A DNA stretch of 64,000 bases from Mercurialis annua (lineage: Eukaryota > Streptophyta > Magnoliopsida > Malpighiales > Euphorbiaceae): assembly GCF_937616625.2 (NCBI RefSeq), contig NC_065571.1, positions 50,825,651 through 50,889,650 on the forward strand, written 5' to 3'. The notes below the pieces were generated by a model. The model was not told the DNA's origin and searched no databases. It worked only from the letters and a program-made list of their open reading frames with translations. A program made the position numbers and the translations under genes. Positions 35,908-47,776 of the stretch are shown here, one piece after another (position 1 is the first letter of the stretch; the number at the start of each line of letters is the position of its first letter).

Positions 35908-38121
35908 TTAACTAGGTTGAATCCAACAACTTCGACTCTGTTCCCAGACATTGGGTGAAAAATAATCCATTGATAAATCACTGCCGAAAGTATGATATTT
36001 ACTTGTATCAAGTGAATAGAATATCATTCTGTCAAACTTGTCGAGTCTTGAAAAGTATATCTTGTTCTCCATTCCTGGAATTTTTGCCATCATAGAGAAG
36101 CATGATGAATTATTAATGAACAACATGTGATGTCCCAAACTTTTAACTTCGATCCAAGTCTTCTTACACTGATCCAACTGAAAAACTAGCACTTTTCTTC
36201 CCGATTGACCCACAAAAACGGAGAGAATCTCTTTATCAAATTTTAAAAGATAGTTACGCTCATAATCTAAGCAAGGGCTATGAGGTTTAATAAGAACCTT
36301 CCACTAACAATTATCTTCTTTTATTCTAAATGTGCCTAATCTTCCCTTTTTATCTAAAAAATAGAACAAGTCATTTTGAATAACTGGAGTGTTGTTGCTT
36401 GGAATAAATTTTTTACCTATGGGATGGCGATTCCATCTATTATCCACCATACAAAAATATAAGATAGAGTAGTCGTGTTCCAAGCGATCTGCAATGCCAA
36501 CAAATGAGCACTGGGATGAAGTTGGTGAGTATGAAAAGCCCATGCTCTGCAAGAAACCGAATTCAGTTCTGTCAGGAAGTTGGTGAATAATCTTTTTGAA
36601 AGGATTATAGCAGAAAACATATACGCCTTTTGTCATAAACAGCCATCCATCCTTGGAGAAAACGATTGTGCTATCCGACAGTGAGTCTGGAATTGCATCT
36701 TCCATATAATATGTTTCTGCCCTCTTCATGTCGATGAGGTTGATAGTTCCACTTTTGAAAAACATGAAGCATGGATAAAACATTTGACTGCTTTGTAAAC
36801 CTATATTATTGGATGTCCAGTGGAGCGGAGGAGTTACCGACAGAAAATTCTTGCAAACTCGACGGAAGCATATATAATCGAATAGGAAAAGGCGTTCCCA
36901 AACAAGTGTTAGCACATCCAATGGCAAATCAGTAATCATACTTTCTCTGTCTTCTTCTTCTGGTCTTTGCTCGATGACTGCATTTTCTTCTTCATAATCT
37001 GTATTAAGCTCCTCTTGTTCAACTCTAGTATGATGGAGAAGTACTTTGCGTCCCTGATCCAATCTGAGATCTTCCGGCATCATCCAACATTGTACAGATT
37101 GTTGCTTTATTATATCATTGCAATACACATAAGTTGATCTACGTTGTTTTTCCAAGTTATAGCAAAAGACCTTATCATTTATGATGTAGCAAATGCATCC
37201 TGCTTCAATTCCTTTAAGATCATCACTTACTGAACACGACGTCGAGTAGTCGGTGCTCAAAAATAAAGCTCTATCCTCTAAACTTTCCACCTCTAGCCAC
37301 TCCATTTTAGAGAAATCCAATTTGAAAACCTCTACATCTTCAATCTCTTCCCAACTTTTTCCACGAAAGCACAAATTTACGTACAAAAGTTGATCACATG
37401 ATTCGACCATGTAATCTGAAAAATGCAATATTTGGCGAGGTTTTGGTAGATTTAGTTCTAAATCTTGTAGAAAAAACTCATCTATATGATTTATCTCTAT
37501 CATGAAGATCTTTTCGAACAAAGAAGTTGCAACATATAATATCTCGTCGCACATAGAAAAAAGTTGAAAACCATCCTCATTTTCAGGTTCGACCCCAAAA
37601 TCATGTGTGGTCCAGCTATGATCTTGAGGTCCACATGACACTATGCGCCGATTATAAGAATAAAAAAGAACCAACTTACTTTTGGGATGAGTTGGCGGTA
37701 GAGTGAGAATGGCCTTGTGTAAATGTAAATCACGTTGAAGGAAGGGTAGGTTGATGGTTTCAAGAGAAACTGGATTCCACAAACTGTATTGATATTCCCT
37801 ATTTTCCAATATTGACCAGCCGAAGTAACTCCCCAGGATGGTGTTATGGTACAATTCTGTAATATTTCGAGTGTAATTTGCGCTGGTTTCTAAATTGTAA
37901 AAGGTTTGAGTTTTTGATATCATAACAAGCCAAGGAGTTGATGTTGGCGAAGGAATTGGAACTTTTAAATTCTCAGTTATATCACAAACTTTCTTGTTAT
38001 CAATTTTACTGCATCGTCCTACCATCTTAGGACGAATATTTTGTTGTGATAAAAGACAGACAAAAATTTGTAGATTTGTTATTATGAAGCAGCAGCTAGT
38101 ATGTCCGTATTTATATAACAC
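35908..38121 (-). pseudogene. DUF295 / F-box / DUF295 fusion with one in-frame TAG
   Basis: One continuous minus-strand frame of 605 residues (stop at 36306-36304), followed in the same frame by another 131 residues to 35908, so a single TAG interrupts a frame of about 736 codons. Residues about 60-330 resemble a DUF295 (KIB1-4 beta-propeller) domain, an F-box is at about 395-432 (MITDLPLDVLTLVWERL), and a second DUF295 domain begins near 450 and runs across the stop to the end (FNPFKK-equivalent CYNPFKKIIHQLP before it, WKVLIKPHSPC after it). F-box DUF295 proteins serve as SCF ubiquitin-ligase substrate receptors. It looks like two tandem genes fused with loss of the first F-box. The start could be Met1 (38121) or Met33 (38025). 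Whether the product works without its last 131 residues is unknown. Confidence 0.75.
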
Positions 38122-38308
38122 TAGTTTCAGTTTCAGTGTCCCAGTAGGATTTCCAGCCCTCCACTCTCAGGCTTTTAGTTTTAACCTGAAAATATTAAAA
38201 TAAAGATTTAAGTATTTTATATGATTTGATTTTCTTTGTCACAAAAGTATTTTATTCGATTTGATCTTCCCAATCACAAGAGGAATCCAAATTATAGTTT
38301 CACATTTA

Positions 38309-38831
38309 GAGCATCCCTAATGGACTCTCTAAAATTGTCAAACTCTTTAAATTAAAGAGTTTGATAATAAATTAGGAGTACAATGAACTCTCTATTCTTT
38401 ATATTTAGAGTAGAGAGTAAAAATGGCTCTCCACATATAGAGAGTCATTTTCACTCTCTACTTCATTTTTCAAATAGTAAAATTTTAAATTTTAAAAAAT
38501 AAGATGGTTATTTTTACTTTTAAATATTATATTTTTATTTTTAGTCAAAAATTGAATAAATAAATAAATAGATAATTAAATAAATAAAAATAATTTTATT
38601 AATATTTTATATTTTATATGAAAATAAAATAAAATTTAATATTAGAGAGGCAATTAATTTAATATATTTAATACTTTTTATTTTATTATTAATTATTAAA
38701 ATTATATTCAATAAAAAACTAATATTAAAGAGTCCATTGGAGTGAAATTTTAAGTATCACTCTTTATTTTTAAGATGCTCTTTATTTTACAAAAGATGCT
38801 CTTTATTTTAAAAATACCATTGGGGATACTC
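38309..38831. mobile_element. PIF/Harbinger (Tourist-like) MITE, about 523 bp
   Basis: The left end GAGCATCCCTAATGGACTCT and the right end AGAGTCCATTGG ... CCATTGGGGATACTC are inverted, flanked by TTA on both sides (38306-38308 and 38832-38834). GAGCATCYCCAATGG termini with TTA duplications are typical of plant Tourist MITEs. An internal hairpin (aactctttaaattaaagagtt) lies near 38340-38360. Confidence 0.8.
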
Positions 38832-38970
38832 TTAGTTTTGTCTCTTTGTTTTGACGTAAAAATATATTAAAATAAAAATTTAAGTATTTGATTTGATTTT
38901 CCTAGTCACAAAAGGAGTTGAAATTATAGTTTTATTTTACTTCTATGCGAGACTGACTAGAAAATATTTT

Positions 38971-39348
38971 GCATTTAATGTCTTAAAAACACCCGACCTT
39001 TTATCACATTTTCAATCTTACCATGATATTGAAAATCAGTCAATTTTACCTTATTTGCATTTTTCATTTCAATTGTACCGTGAAGCATAAAATTAATCTT
39101 TTTTTATTTGGCTAAAGTTAAAAAAAATCTCTAAATTAACCATTTTTGCATTAGATTAACTTTTTATATTAAATTGACCATTTTTAAAAAAAAATTTTGA
39201 ACTTTTATCATATAAATAAAGGTCAATTTTATGTCTCAGGATACAATGAAATGAAAAAATATAAAATAGGATAAAATTAACAAATTTTCCACGTCAAGGT
39301 AGGATTGAAAAGGGGATGAAAGGTAAAAATTTTTTAAGGCATTAAGCC
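38971..39348. mobile_element. Degenerate MULE-like MITE
   Basis: The right end read on the minus strand is GGCTTAATGCCTTAAAAAAT, a plant MULE-type terminus. The left end (GCATTTAATGTCTTAAAAAC and onward through CTTTTATCACATTTTCAATC) aligns with it over about 60 bp with many differences. No 9-bp duplication remains. No coding. Confidence 0.45.
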
Positions 39349-40988
39349 GCGTTGTAGTTACACAATGTATTTTTAATTTTTTTTTTCTAGTGAATCAAAT
39401 GGAGTAACATAATTTTGCTTATCGATCAAGATGGTGGTGTCAGTTTACTATCCTTTTAAATATTCTTCTCTTCGTTGAAACTCGCGATACTACTATTCTA
39501 GTTGGCGAGAACGATCTTTAAATTATAATTTTAGATAAAATATAGAGTTGAGTAATTTAAACATATAGATTTTTTTAACATAATAATATAAATTTATGTC
39601 TTTTGATATTTTATGGAAAGTTCAGGAGCAAAAAGACCATTTATTTTAAGACCATCAATTTGGCAACCGGCAATTTAAAGATGATATGTTACAAATAATT
39701 TTTGGTACTCTTCAGCAAATTTTTAAAGGTTAATGCATAATTTAATCTCTAAATTATAGCACTTTATTTTCTGAATTTTATGATTTATTTTTGTTTTCTA
39801 TAGAATTTTCCAGTTTTGTTTTTTCTATTTAGCCCCTTAACTTTCACTTTTATCAATAGCCGATGCTGGACAACTTTCATCACAACTGTGACAACTAGCA
39901 GTTCATTTTAGAACCGGATAAGCTGAAGGAAAGCAGAGTGACTCCCCTAAGAGCAAGGTTGTGATTGCAAACAGTGGCGAACTCCCACTGTAATTTGCTC
40001 CTTTTGCTCTTGTTTTTAATGGAAATAATTAGATTTATGTTTTGCCTTTTCTTTTATGGGCAAGCGTTGTAAAGCGCGTAATAGGCACTGTAAGTTTAAT
40101 GTAAATTTTGAAAATATTTATAGTCGAAAAAAATTGTTGGTTGATGTCCAATGATGATAGTTGAAAAAAATCGTCCTAACTTAAAATGAATGACTTTTTA
40201 AAAAAAATGGACTTAATTGAATGTTTTTAAAATTTTATAATCAATTTATAAATTTAAAAGTTGATTTGGTCTTTTTAAACAATTTAGGAGTCAAATTGCA
40301 ATTTTGTGCACCTAATTGTAAATTTTTTTTGTAAATTCGGGTGAATTTGTAATTTTTTGGATTAAATTAAAAAAATTAAAATATTTTAGAGGTCAATTTT
40401 AAATAGTTCATTTTAATTATTTACTAAATATTATTTTATTAGTTAATTATTTAATTTAAATATGAATTAATAGATGCCTCTTTTTTTGTCTGAAAGATTT
40501 TTATATCTCTTGGCTTTGATGACAAAAAGAAGCCAAACTACCAAATGAAAACACGGTTCTTTGAGAATCAAGAGATCTCTAAACCAGGGGCTCTTCATTT
40601 CAGAGAAATAAATGCTTCCATAATTAGCTATTATATACAGACTAATTCTACTCCAGTAAAAAGGTGTGGCCGATTTGAAGATCCGGTATTTAATTATTTT
40701 TGTGCTGGCTAGTTGTTCATAATACTTCATATGTATTTTGTCAAATAATGCATGCATGAATCAAAGCTTTATGGGTCTCACTTTTGGAAAATATATGCAG
40801 ATGCAGGCTAAAAAAATTTTGTTATAATGGTAGAGTAGTTTTTTTTTATTTGGTTCATTTAGGTTTTGTTCTTTTGGATGACGTTACTATGTTTCTTTTA
40901 CTCTAGTTTTAGGATGTCTCTAGATTTATTGACCTTAAAATACAATTTACATTATTTTTTATTTTTTATTTTTATTAGTAAGAAGGGG
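39349..40988. other. Intergenic DNA
   Basis: AT-rich; no gene or clear repeat. The last 8 bases (agaagggg, 40981-40988) are the target duplication of the following element. Confidence 0.45.
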
Positions 40989-42589
40989 CAGTGGCGGAAT
41001 CAGAAATTGTTTCCAGTCCGAGCTAAACAACATGCAATTAATAATATATAAATCATTTATATCATTATATGTGACTCTTTGGTTGATAAGGTTTCCTTTA
41101 AGCACATATGCACGTCTCACTCCATCTCTAATATTAATTTCGTGTTGATCAATCGAAATCCGATTTGCGTGATCCGCAATTATGCTTATAAGAATCAAAC
41201 TCAACATGTGCTCTTTTTTCTCCCAAATTGGTACTCAAATTATCTTCTCCATCACAAGATTTGACATTTTTTGTCGTTCTGATAACAAATTTATCCATAA
41301 CCTAAATTATATTATTTTGAATTTTTGATTAATTTTCATCAAATTATTTTCTAAAATATTCACAAAATATAGCCAAAAAATAAAATTTATCAATTATTTA
41401 TCAACAAAAATAAAATGACAATAATGAAAATTATTTGCTTGTTGTAGTCTAAACACTTTTTTGATTTTTCGGTGAATAAATCAAGTTAAAGAATCTACAA
41501 AAATCAAGTTAATATAATTATTTCACAATATTTAACATATATAAACTAAATTTATTTGTACAAATAACTTTAAAAAAATATTACTTAATATGAATATTGT
41601 TTAATTTTGGAAGCGAATTTGTAATTAGAAAAATTAGGTTAGAAATTTTAAAAATTAGATTATAGAATTTAGTTGAAAAATCTAAGGAGTATATAAAAAT
41701 TTGATGGTTTAATGAAGGATTTTATGGGATAAATTAAGGGTTTGATTGTGTAGTGGAAATGTGGGATTGGTGAAAATAATTTATTTTTCAAAAAGTGAAG
41801 AACGGGATAAATGAAGTAGCAGCAAGGGGACAAACTTGAATATTAAGGCCAAACGACTTGTTGTTTTGGTCTCAAAAAAATTGAAAAAAAGGAACCAAAC
41901 GACTTGTCGGTTTGCCTTTTTAAAAACCTTAAGAAAAAGAAAGAAGACATAACGTCTTCTTCTTCAATTCCTGCGCACAGTTGCTGGCAGCCATGGCTTA
42001 ACCTTCAGATCCACCTCCGGCTTCATCCAAACCAGTCCCGGTCCTTCCTTCCACTCTCCGTCGGCAGCCCTGGCTCGAGCCTACCCGAGCCTAAGGGTGG
42101 TTCCGCCTAGGGGTGTGCATTCGGTTTTTCGGTTCGGTTCGGAAGTGGAATTATCAAAACCGATCGGTTTTTTAAGAATTTTAAAACCGGTCGGAACTTT
42201 GAACAAAAAAATCGGTTCGGTTCGGTTCGGTTTTACCGAAATAGGAAAATAATTCTTTTTTCTTTAAATTTTACCCATAAAAAATTAAAATTAAATAAAA
42301 AAATTAAAAAAATTAAATTTAAAATTCAAATGTAAATCAATTGTGATGTTTTACACACAATAACACTTAAATATTAAAGAAAATAGTATTATTTTTTAAA
42401 AATAATAGTAATATTTCTATAAAAAATTAATAAATTTTAAAATATCGGTTTTTTCGGTTTTTAAAAACTCAAAACCGAACCGAACCGAGATGTATTAAAA
42501 AATCTTAATTCTAAAACCGAACCGGCGATTTTCGGTTTCGGTTCGGTTCGGTTTCGGTTCGGTTTTGCACACCCCTAGTTCCGCCCCTG
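40989..42589. mobile_element. Non-autonomous hAT element, about 1.6 kb, with a nested MITE
   Basis: The left end CAGTGGCGGAATCAGAAATT and the right end, read inverted, CAGGGGCGGAACCACCCTTA have the well-known hAT CAGGGGCGGA terminus. A perfect 8-bp duplication AGAAGGGG flanks it (40981-40988 and 42590-42597). No transposase coding is visible; internally there is a 'ccaaacgacttgt' motif twice (about 41852 and 41895). A second hAT MITE is inserted only 12 bp from its right end. Confidence 0.88.
42108..42577. mobile_element. hAT-type MITE, 470 bp (copy 4), nested
   Basis: The ends TAGGGGTGTGCATTCGG and TTTGCACACCCCTA are inverted repeats, and a perfect 8-bp duplication GTTCCGCC flanks them (42100-42107 and 42578-42585). 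Subterminal CGGTTCGGTTTCGGTT motifs occur on both arms in inverted order. It inserted into the terminal repeat of the larger hAT element, so it is the younger of the two. Confidence 0.93.
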
Positions 42590-42832
42590 AGAAGGGGTGT
42601 AAAATATACTAAAAAACTATAATTTTATAATTGGTAAATATTTTAGACATTAAGGCTATTATGAACCTTTTTCTATTGCCACGTTAGTAAATTAAGTAGT
42701 CCGTCAAAATCATTGACAGAAGGGTTTTTTTGTTCAATTTAAAAATAACGAGGGTTTTTTTGTACCCAAAAACATTTAAGGGCTTATATGTACTTTTAAG
42801 AAAAGTTAAAGGATTTTTTGTATCTTTTGCCT
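42590..42832. repeat. Dispersed repeat, copy B
   Basis: Closely similar to 32955-33215, including 'gacattaaggctatt', 'attgccacgt', 'tccgtcaaaatcattgacag' and 'agggtttttttgt'. Homology begins at the right flank of the hAT element. Confidence 0.85.
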
Positions 42833-43023
42833 AAAAACAAAGTTGGTAACTTTTTTTTAATTCTTTTTTTTTCTAGTAAAATTTAAAATATTTTAATACA
42901 TGTTGGGTGTTTGTTAAAAAGACCTGATCCAAAATGTCATAATCTTAATTAACTCATCAAGGTAGATGCATTATTAATTATTTTCTCCGGTAATGTTTAG
43001 TAGTGTCTGATTAATTAGTGCCC

Positions 43024-43252
43024 CTCCAACCCCAAAGCGTAGATGAGTTGGTAAGGCGCTTTTCTAGCTTAAGTGAGATCGCGGATTCGAACCGTACCCA
43101 TATATGCAGCCGTTTAAAATTTAGAGTCAGAGTCTGCCTTCCGCAAGGGACCTACACGGCTCCAATGGGAATTAGTCTGAATGTGAAAGGTTTAAAAGTG
43201 TTGTCTTATAGCTGAGATCTGTTCAGAAAACTTCATGGACCTTGTAAAATAA
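43024..43252 (+). mobile_element. tRNA-derived SINE
   Basis: The 5' part carries an A-box-like segment (TAGATGAGTTGGTAAGGCG) and a B box (GGATTCGAACC, about 43083). A tRNA-unrelated body and an A-rich 3' end (gtaaaataaaatt) follow. Flanks AATTAGTGCCC (43013-43023) and AATTAATGCCC (43253-43263) match at 10 of 11 positions, as a target duplication. Open frames inside it are incidental. Confidence 0.8.
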
Positions 43253-43689
43253 AATTAATGCCCTCGGTGGGGAGAAATTCTACTCAAACAATAACGAAAG
43301 TTTACTAGTTTCTACATTGAAAGGGATTAAGGTTATTTATATTTCACTTCAACAAAATATTTTTTTTTTCTTTTATTTACTTTTGAAAATATATATTCTC
43401 TTAAAATTTACTCGACAAGGCATGAAGTAGAATATGCTTCGAAAAAATTTTAAAAATAAAAGAATGGTTTAAAATGACAAGGAACAAGATAGCAGGGAGA
43501 AAATGACAAAGCGGAAGACTTAAGATTCAACAAGTTAAATATGTCACAATTATAAGGACCACAAAGCAAGATATTAAAGAGACTTCTTAAGGGTTATTTA
43601 TTGAAGTCTAATCACCATCTTGTTATCCAAGGGAGGCTGCCAAACCCATATTCAATTTTCATAAAAGTCTATTTAAATCTAAGTAGTTT

Positions 43690-44339
43690 GACTCAAAATG
43701 CACCGTCCCCAATTTTAAGGTCTCCGATCACAAAAGTTCCTTAACTTAATTTTCGATCACAAACCTGAATTTCAATTTCAAAATCACAAGAATCCTCTTT
43801 GCCCATAAAATAACTAAAATACCCCCTCAACTCGTTTAATTAAAAAAAAATCTAATTCCGTACAACCAACAAAACCAAACCTAAAACCATTTATAATCAA
43901 ATCTAAAACTATCTAACCAAATCCGCTGCCACACACCCATTGAAAACCACTTTCGATATCCCACCACCCACCCACCGTCCAATTTTTTCCTGAAGGTCCG
44001 AGGAGCAGATCTGCTCCTCGAACCTTCAGAAAAAAACATTGGGCGGTGGGTGGGTGGTGCGGATATCCGAGGTGGTTTTCGGAGGGCGGTTGGGTGAGTG
44101 TCGATTTTAGGTTTGGTTGGATGATTTTAAGTTTAACTAGTGGGTCTAGATTTGGGTTATATGAAATTAGATTTTTAAAAATTAAATTATTTGAGGGGTA
44201 TTTTAGTCATTTTTTGAAGAAAAAAAAGGACTTTCATGATTTTAAAATCGTAGTTCAGAGAGTTTTGTGATCAAAAAATGAACTTAGAGACTTTCGTGAT
44301 CGGGACCTTAAAGTCAGGGGCGGTGGAAGATTTTAAGCC
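43690..44339. mobile_element. Foldback Mutator-like element, about 650 bp
   Basis: The right end on the minus strand reads GGCTTAAAATCTTCCACCGC; the left end begins about GACTCAAAATGCACCGTCCC. The arms pair over about 140 bp and more weakly up to a central palindrome (CGAGGAGCAG / CTGCTCCTCG, 43999-44020) with further pairing CTGAAGGT / ACCTTCAG. The 9-bp flanks AAGTAGTTT (43681-43689) and AAGTATTAT (44340-44348) agree at 7 of 9. The TIR carries CCTGACTTTAAGG at the place where the MULE at 53499 has CCTGACTTTAGGG, suggesting distant membership of one family. Confidence 0.7.
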
Positions 44340-45896
44340 AAGTATTATAAACAAATTAAATTTATAAAAGTTATAAAGTTATAAATATAAATATAAATAT
44401 AAATATAAAAATTGATAAAATTATAAATTATATTTTTTAAAAATATTCTTATATGTAAATAAATTATTTAAAGTCCGAAAACTATAGATCCAAATAATTC
44501 AAATAGTAGCAAAGATAAAATGATTTTTTTATTACTTTATAATAAAAAGTAAGTTTAATTTCTTATATTATACTATTACTGAACTAATAATGTTAATTCT
44601 ATTTCTCCAAAATAAATAAAATATATCTATGAGGTAAATTTGACCATTAAAGTATGCGTAAAAGCTACATTAGAATTTGTTGAATTTTTTGGAACCATAA
44701 ATCTTTATTTATGAGTTGACTCTAACTTGAAGGCATATATTTTTGTAGTAATATTTACTTGGGTCAAATTTATCAATAATCATTGATAGCACAAAAAATG
44801 AATTAGTAATATTTGAATTTGTTTGGAGTTGATATTTTAATAGTATAGGAGTATCAAATTAAATAAGGCCTGCAAATTGTGTACTGTCAAAAACACTATT
44901 TTAAAACTGTATTCCAGATTAAATAGGCTTCACAAGAATTTACAGCTCGATATATTCAATCAGTTTAACTCTGACTTTTTTATTAATAATAATTAAATTA
45001 AAAATATGAATTATTATAATTTTATTAATAAAAAATATGATGATATATCTAAAAAAAATATTAAATATGTCATCATATTAGAAAGCAGATTAAGAAATGA
45101 TAAATTGCAGAATATGGTCCAAAAAAAATACTATAATAGAAAACAGATTAAGAAATGATAAATTGCAGAATATGGCTTAAACATGGAAATAAAATATAAT
45201 AAAAATGGTATCCACTATCTAGCCATGAAGTCTCCATCTCTCAACTAATGTGAAGGATTTCTTCTGTAAATTATTGACTAATTCAATTAAATTATTTTGG
45301 TTAGGTATTTTATTATGGAAATTTTTTCTTTATTTCTTGTCTTTTATGATCTCATTTTCAAATACAGTTTGCATCTTAATGATTAATTAGAAAATTCAAC
45401 TCAATAATGTGTACAGGTTATTTAAAAAATAACATAAAATTTGTAAATTTACTTCACACGATATATATATGTGAATAATATATAATCTCACAACTCATAA
45501 GCACATCTAATATTCCAACTAATTATTCTTAATCATCTTCTAAGCATATATCTATATATTTCGTATCCCATTTGTTTACCTCCCATTTTGGGATGAAAAT
45601 ATGTGAGTGTTCATATGTCAATATTGGTCCGTCACAATTAATTTGTTGAAAATTTTATTTCTCTTTATTTCTATTTAGGAAACATAATTTTTAATATTGA
45701 CTATGAATATATAATTTGTAACAATTAATTGGACAGTCTAATTAGTTAATTTATAAATTAAACAATTATATTCAAATTCTAATTAATTTAATTGAAAATT
45801 TGTAGTCATAGTTGAACCAATTAAATAAATTCATATGAGCAATTTACGTCAGACCAGTCTAGATATAATTTTTTTAATTTGTATAATATTATGCCA
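44340..45896. other. Intergenic DNA
   Basis: Very AT-rich. Contains an (ATAAAT)n-like run at about 44383-44410 and the tandem duplication at 45079-45175. The last 11 bases (45886-45896) are the target duplication of the following SINE. Confidence 0.5.
45079..45175 (+). repeat. Tandem duplication of a 39-bp unit
   Basis: 'tagaaa(g/a)cagattaagaaatg' and the next 19 bases occur at 45079-45117 and again at 45137-45175 with one difference, separated by 19 bp. The recent origin is inferred from the near identity. Confidence 0.85.
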
Positions 45897-46086
45897 AATT
45901 TTTTTTATTGGTAAGCCCATCCGGTTTCCAAAACTTCGTCCTGACTAATCCGGATCCGACCCGCGTCGCGCACCTGGCATGGTGGGTGAGTCTGCCAGTG
46001 GGAATTTTCTGCATTCACAAGGACTCGAACTCGAGACCTTGCTTAAGTGATATCAAGCCGCTTACCACTTGCACCAACTCCCATTG
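45897..46086 (-). mobile_element. tRNA-derived SINE (Au-like)
   Basis: Read on the minus strand it starts near TGGGAGTTGGTGCAAGTGGT (A-box region), has CTCGAGTTCGAGTCCTTG (B box) and ends CCGGATGGGCTTACCAATA followed by an A-run, which resembles the plant Au SINE. A perfect 11-bp duplication ATATTATGCCA flanks it (45886-45896 and 46087-46097). Confidence 0.92.
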
Positions 46087-46097
46087 ATATTATGCCA

Positions 46098-47402
46098 CAA
46101 ATTTTAACATATCTATGTTTAATGTTTTGCAGTTTCCTTTTATATAATTTGAAAACATTTAAGTAAATGTAAGTGACTTTTCATTTAAACAAATATAAAG
46201 TATCAAAGTCAAATTCAATGTAATTAAATTTCAGCCAAAATGTTTTAAATCCAGGATGATATTGTACTCGTTTATTTTATAGCTAAATGCAAATTAAATT
46301 GTGACTTTTAATGTGATTTGCAATTACAATACAAACTTCTAAAATTTAGCAAAATCGGTGTATAATTTTTACATTTTTACAAATAGGCACATGCAATACT
46401 TGTTTTTTCCAAAAAAAAAAACTCTGATGCAAACACATAAGAAACATAATTTTGGAAGCCATATAGTCGATATATTTTTTGGATAATTTTTGATCGGCCA
46501 TCACTTTTTTTTGATATTTTTGATTTATTTTCGTAACTATTGAATTTTTTTAATTTTATTTTACGGTCTTGAGCCTTTTTGATATTTTATACCAAATTCA
46601 TAAGGTATTTGACAAAAGCGAAAGCCGAAGCAAACTGGCAAAGAGACGACTGACGAGAGCTTTGAAAGTTAAAATTGTTGAATAGGCCCGCTCGTCACGT
46701 TAATTGCAACAACGCTACCTAGCAACATCCAAATGTCTAATGCGGGTGCACATGACAATTGCAAGCTTACACATGAAAATTGAAATATTACATAAATAAG
46801 GTTAAAAGCTTTTTAGATAACTAAACTTTCAAGTAATTTAAAAAGGAATATCGAACTTCAAATTATTTTCAATTTTATTTCATATTACTTTATTTATACG
46901 GCCATCTAATCAAAATATTTATAATGTTGGTATACGTTATCAAATTGTATATTTTATTTAAAAATAAATACTAGTTTAAGTGAGGTGTAACTATATTGTT
47001 GGTCATAATATTATAACTCGAACAACAACATTATTAAAATTAGGTCAGCAAGATTTAAAATTTGACAACTTTAAAAACTAAATTAAAATACGATATTCTT
47101 TTTAACATGATTAAAAAGTACAATCACATCTAGCAATTTTTTCGTAGAAATGGTCTTTATGTTAAGGTTGGAAAAAAATTAATTTTAAAAATTGTTACTT
47201 TAAAAAAACTAAATGTGTTTTTCTTATGAAAAATCATTTTTAGAAAATTAATATTATAATTTTGAAAAATAATTTAAACTAAATAATAAATTAATTGAAA
47301 ATATAAAAGCGTTGTTTTTAATATAACCAATTAAGTTATAAAAAAGGTTATTAATCATAAAATAAAAACCAATTTTCATTACTGTCACTATAGGAGATAA
47401 TA
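46098..47402. other. Intergenic DNA
   Basis: AT-rich, with nothing I can name. Confidence 0.45.
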
Positions 47403-47429
47403 ACTTTAGAAAAAACGGGAAGGAGCATT

Positions 47430-47750
47430 TTTTAGAAGCATAAGTTGGCTTAAAGGCCAAGATAACTTAATTGTGGAGTCGGATGCAATGGAGGTCATTT
47501 TGGAACTTCGCAATCCTAACCTCAAGGACTCGGAGATGTTAGTGGACGATTGTCTATTATTAGCTAAGCAGTTTCATAATCTTGTTTTTTCTTTTGTGAA
47601 GCGATCTGTGAATCAGGCTGCGCATGTAATGGTGCAAAATGCCCGTTCCATTTCAAGTTATCAGGAACGGTTTAACCATTTTTCAAAGTTTCTCGCTGAT
47701 GTAACTGCTTATGATTTGATTTAATGAAATCAATTTCCCTTCCAAAAAAA
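47430..47750 (+). mobile_element. 5'-truncated LINE carrying an RNase H-like (RVT_3) tail
   Basis: The open frame from about 47431 (FRSISWLKGQDNLIVESDAM) to the stop at 47724 matches the RVT_3/RNase H-like C-terminus of plant non-LTR retroelements: VESDA, then DCLLLAKQF, then FVKRSVNQAAHVM. A short 3' UTR and an A-run follow. It is flanked by a long target duplication (ACTTTAGAAAAAACGGGAAG and onward at 47403-47429; copy at 47751-47776, with one indel and one substitution), as expected for target-primed insertion. It is a fragment, not a host gene. Confidence 0.85.
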
Positions 47751-47776
47751 ACTTTAGAAAAACGAGAAGGAGCATT

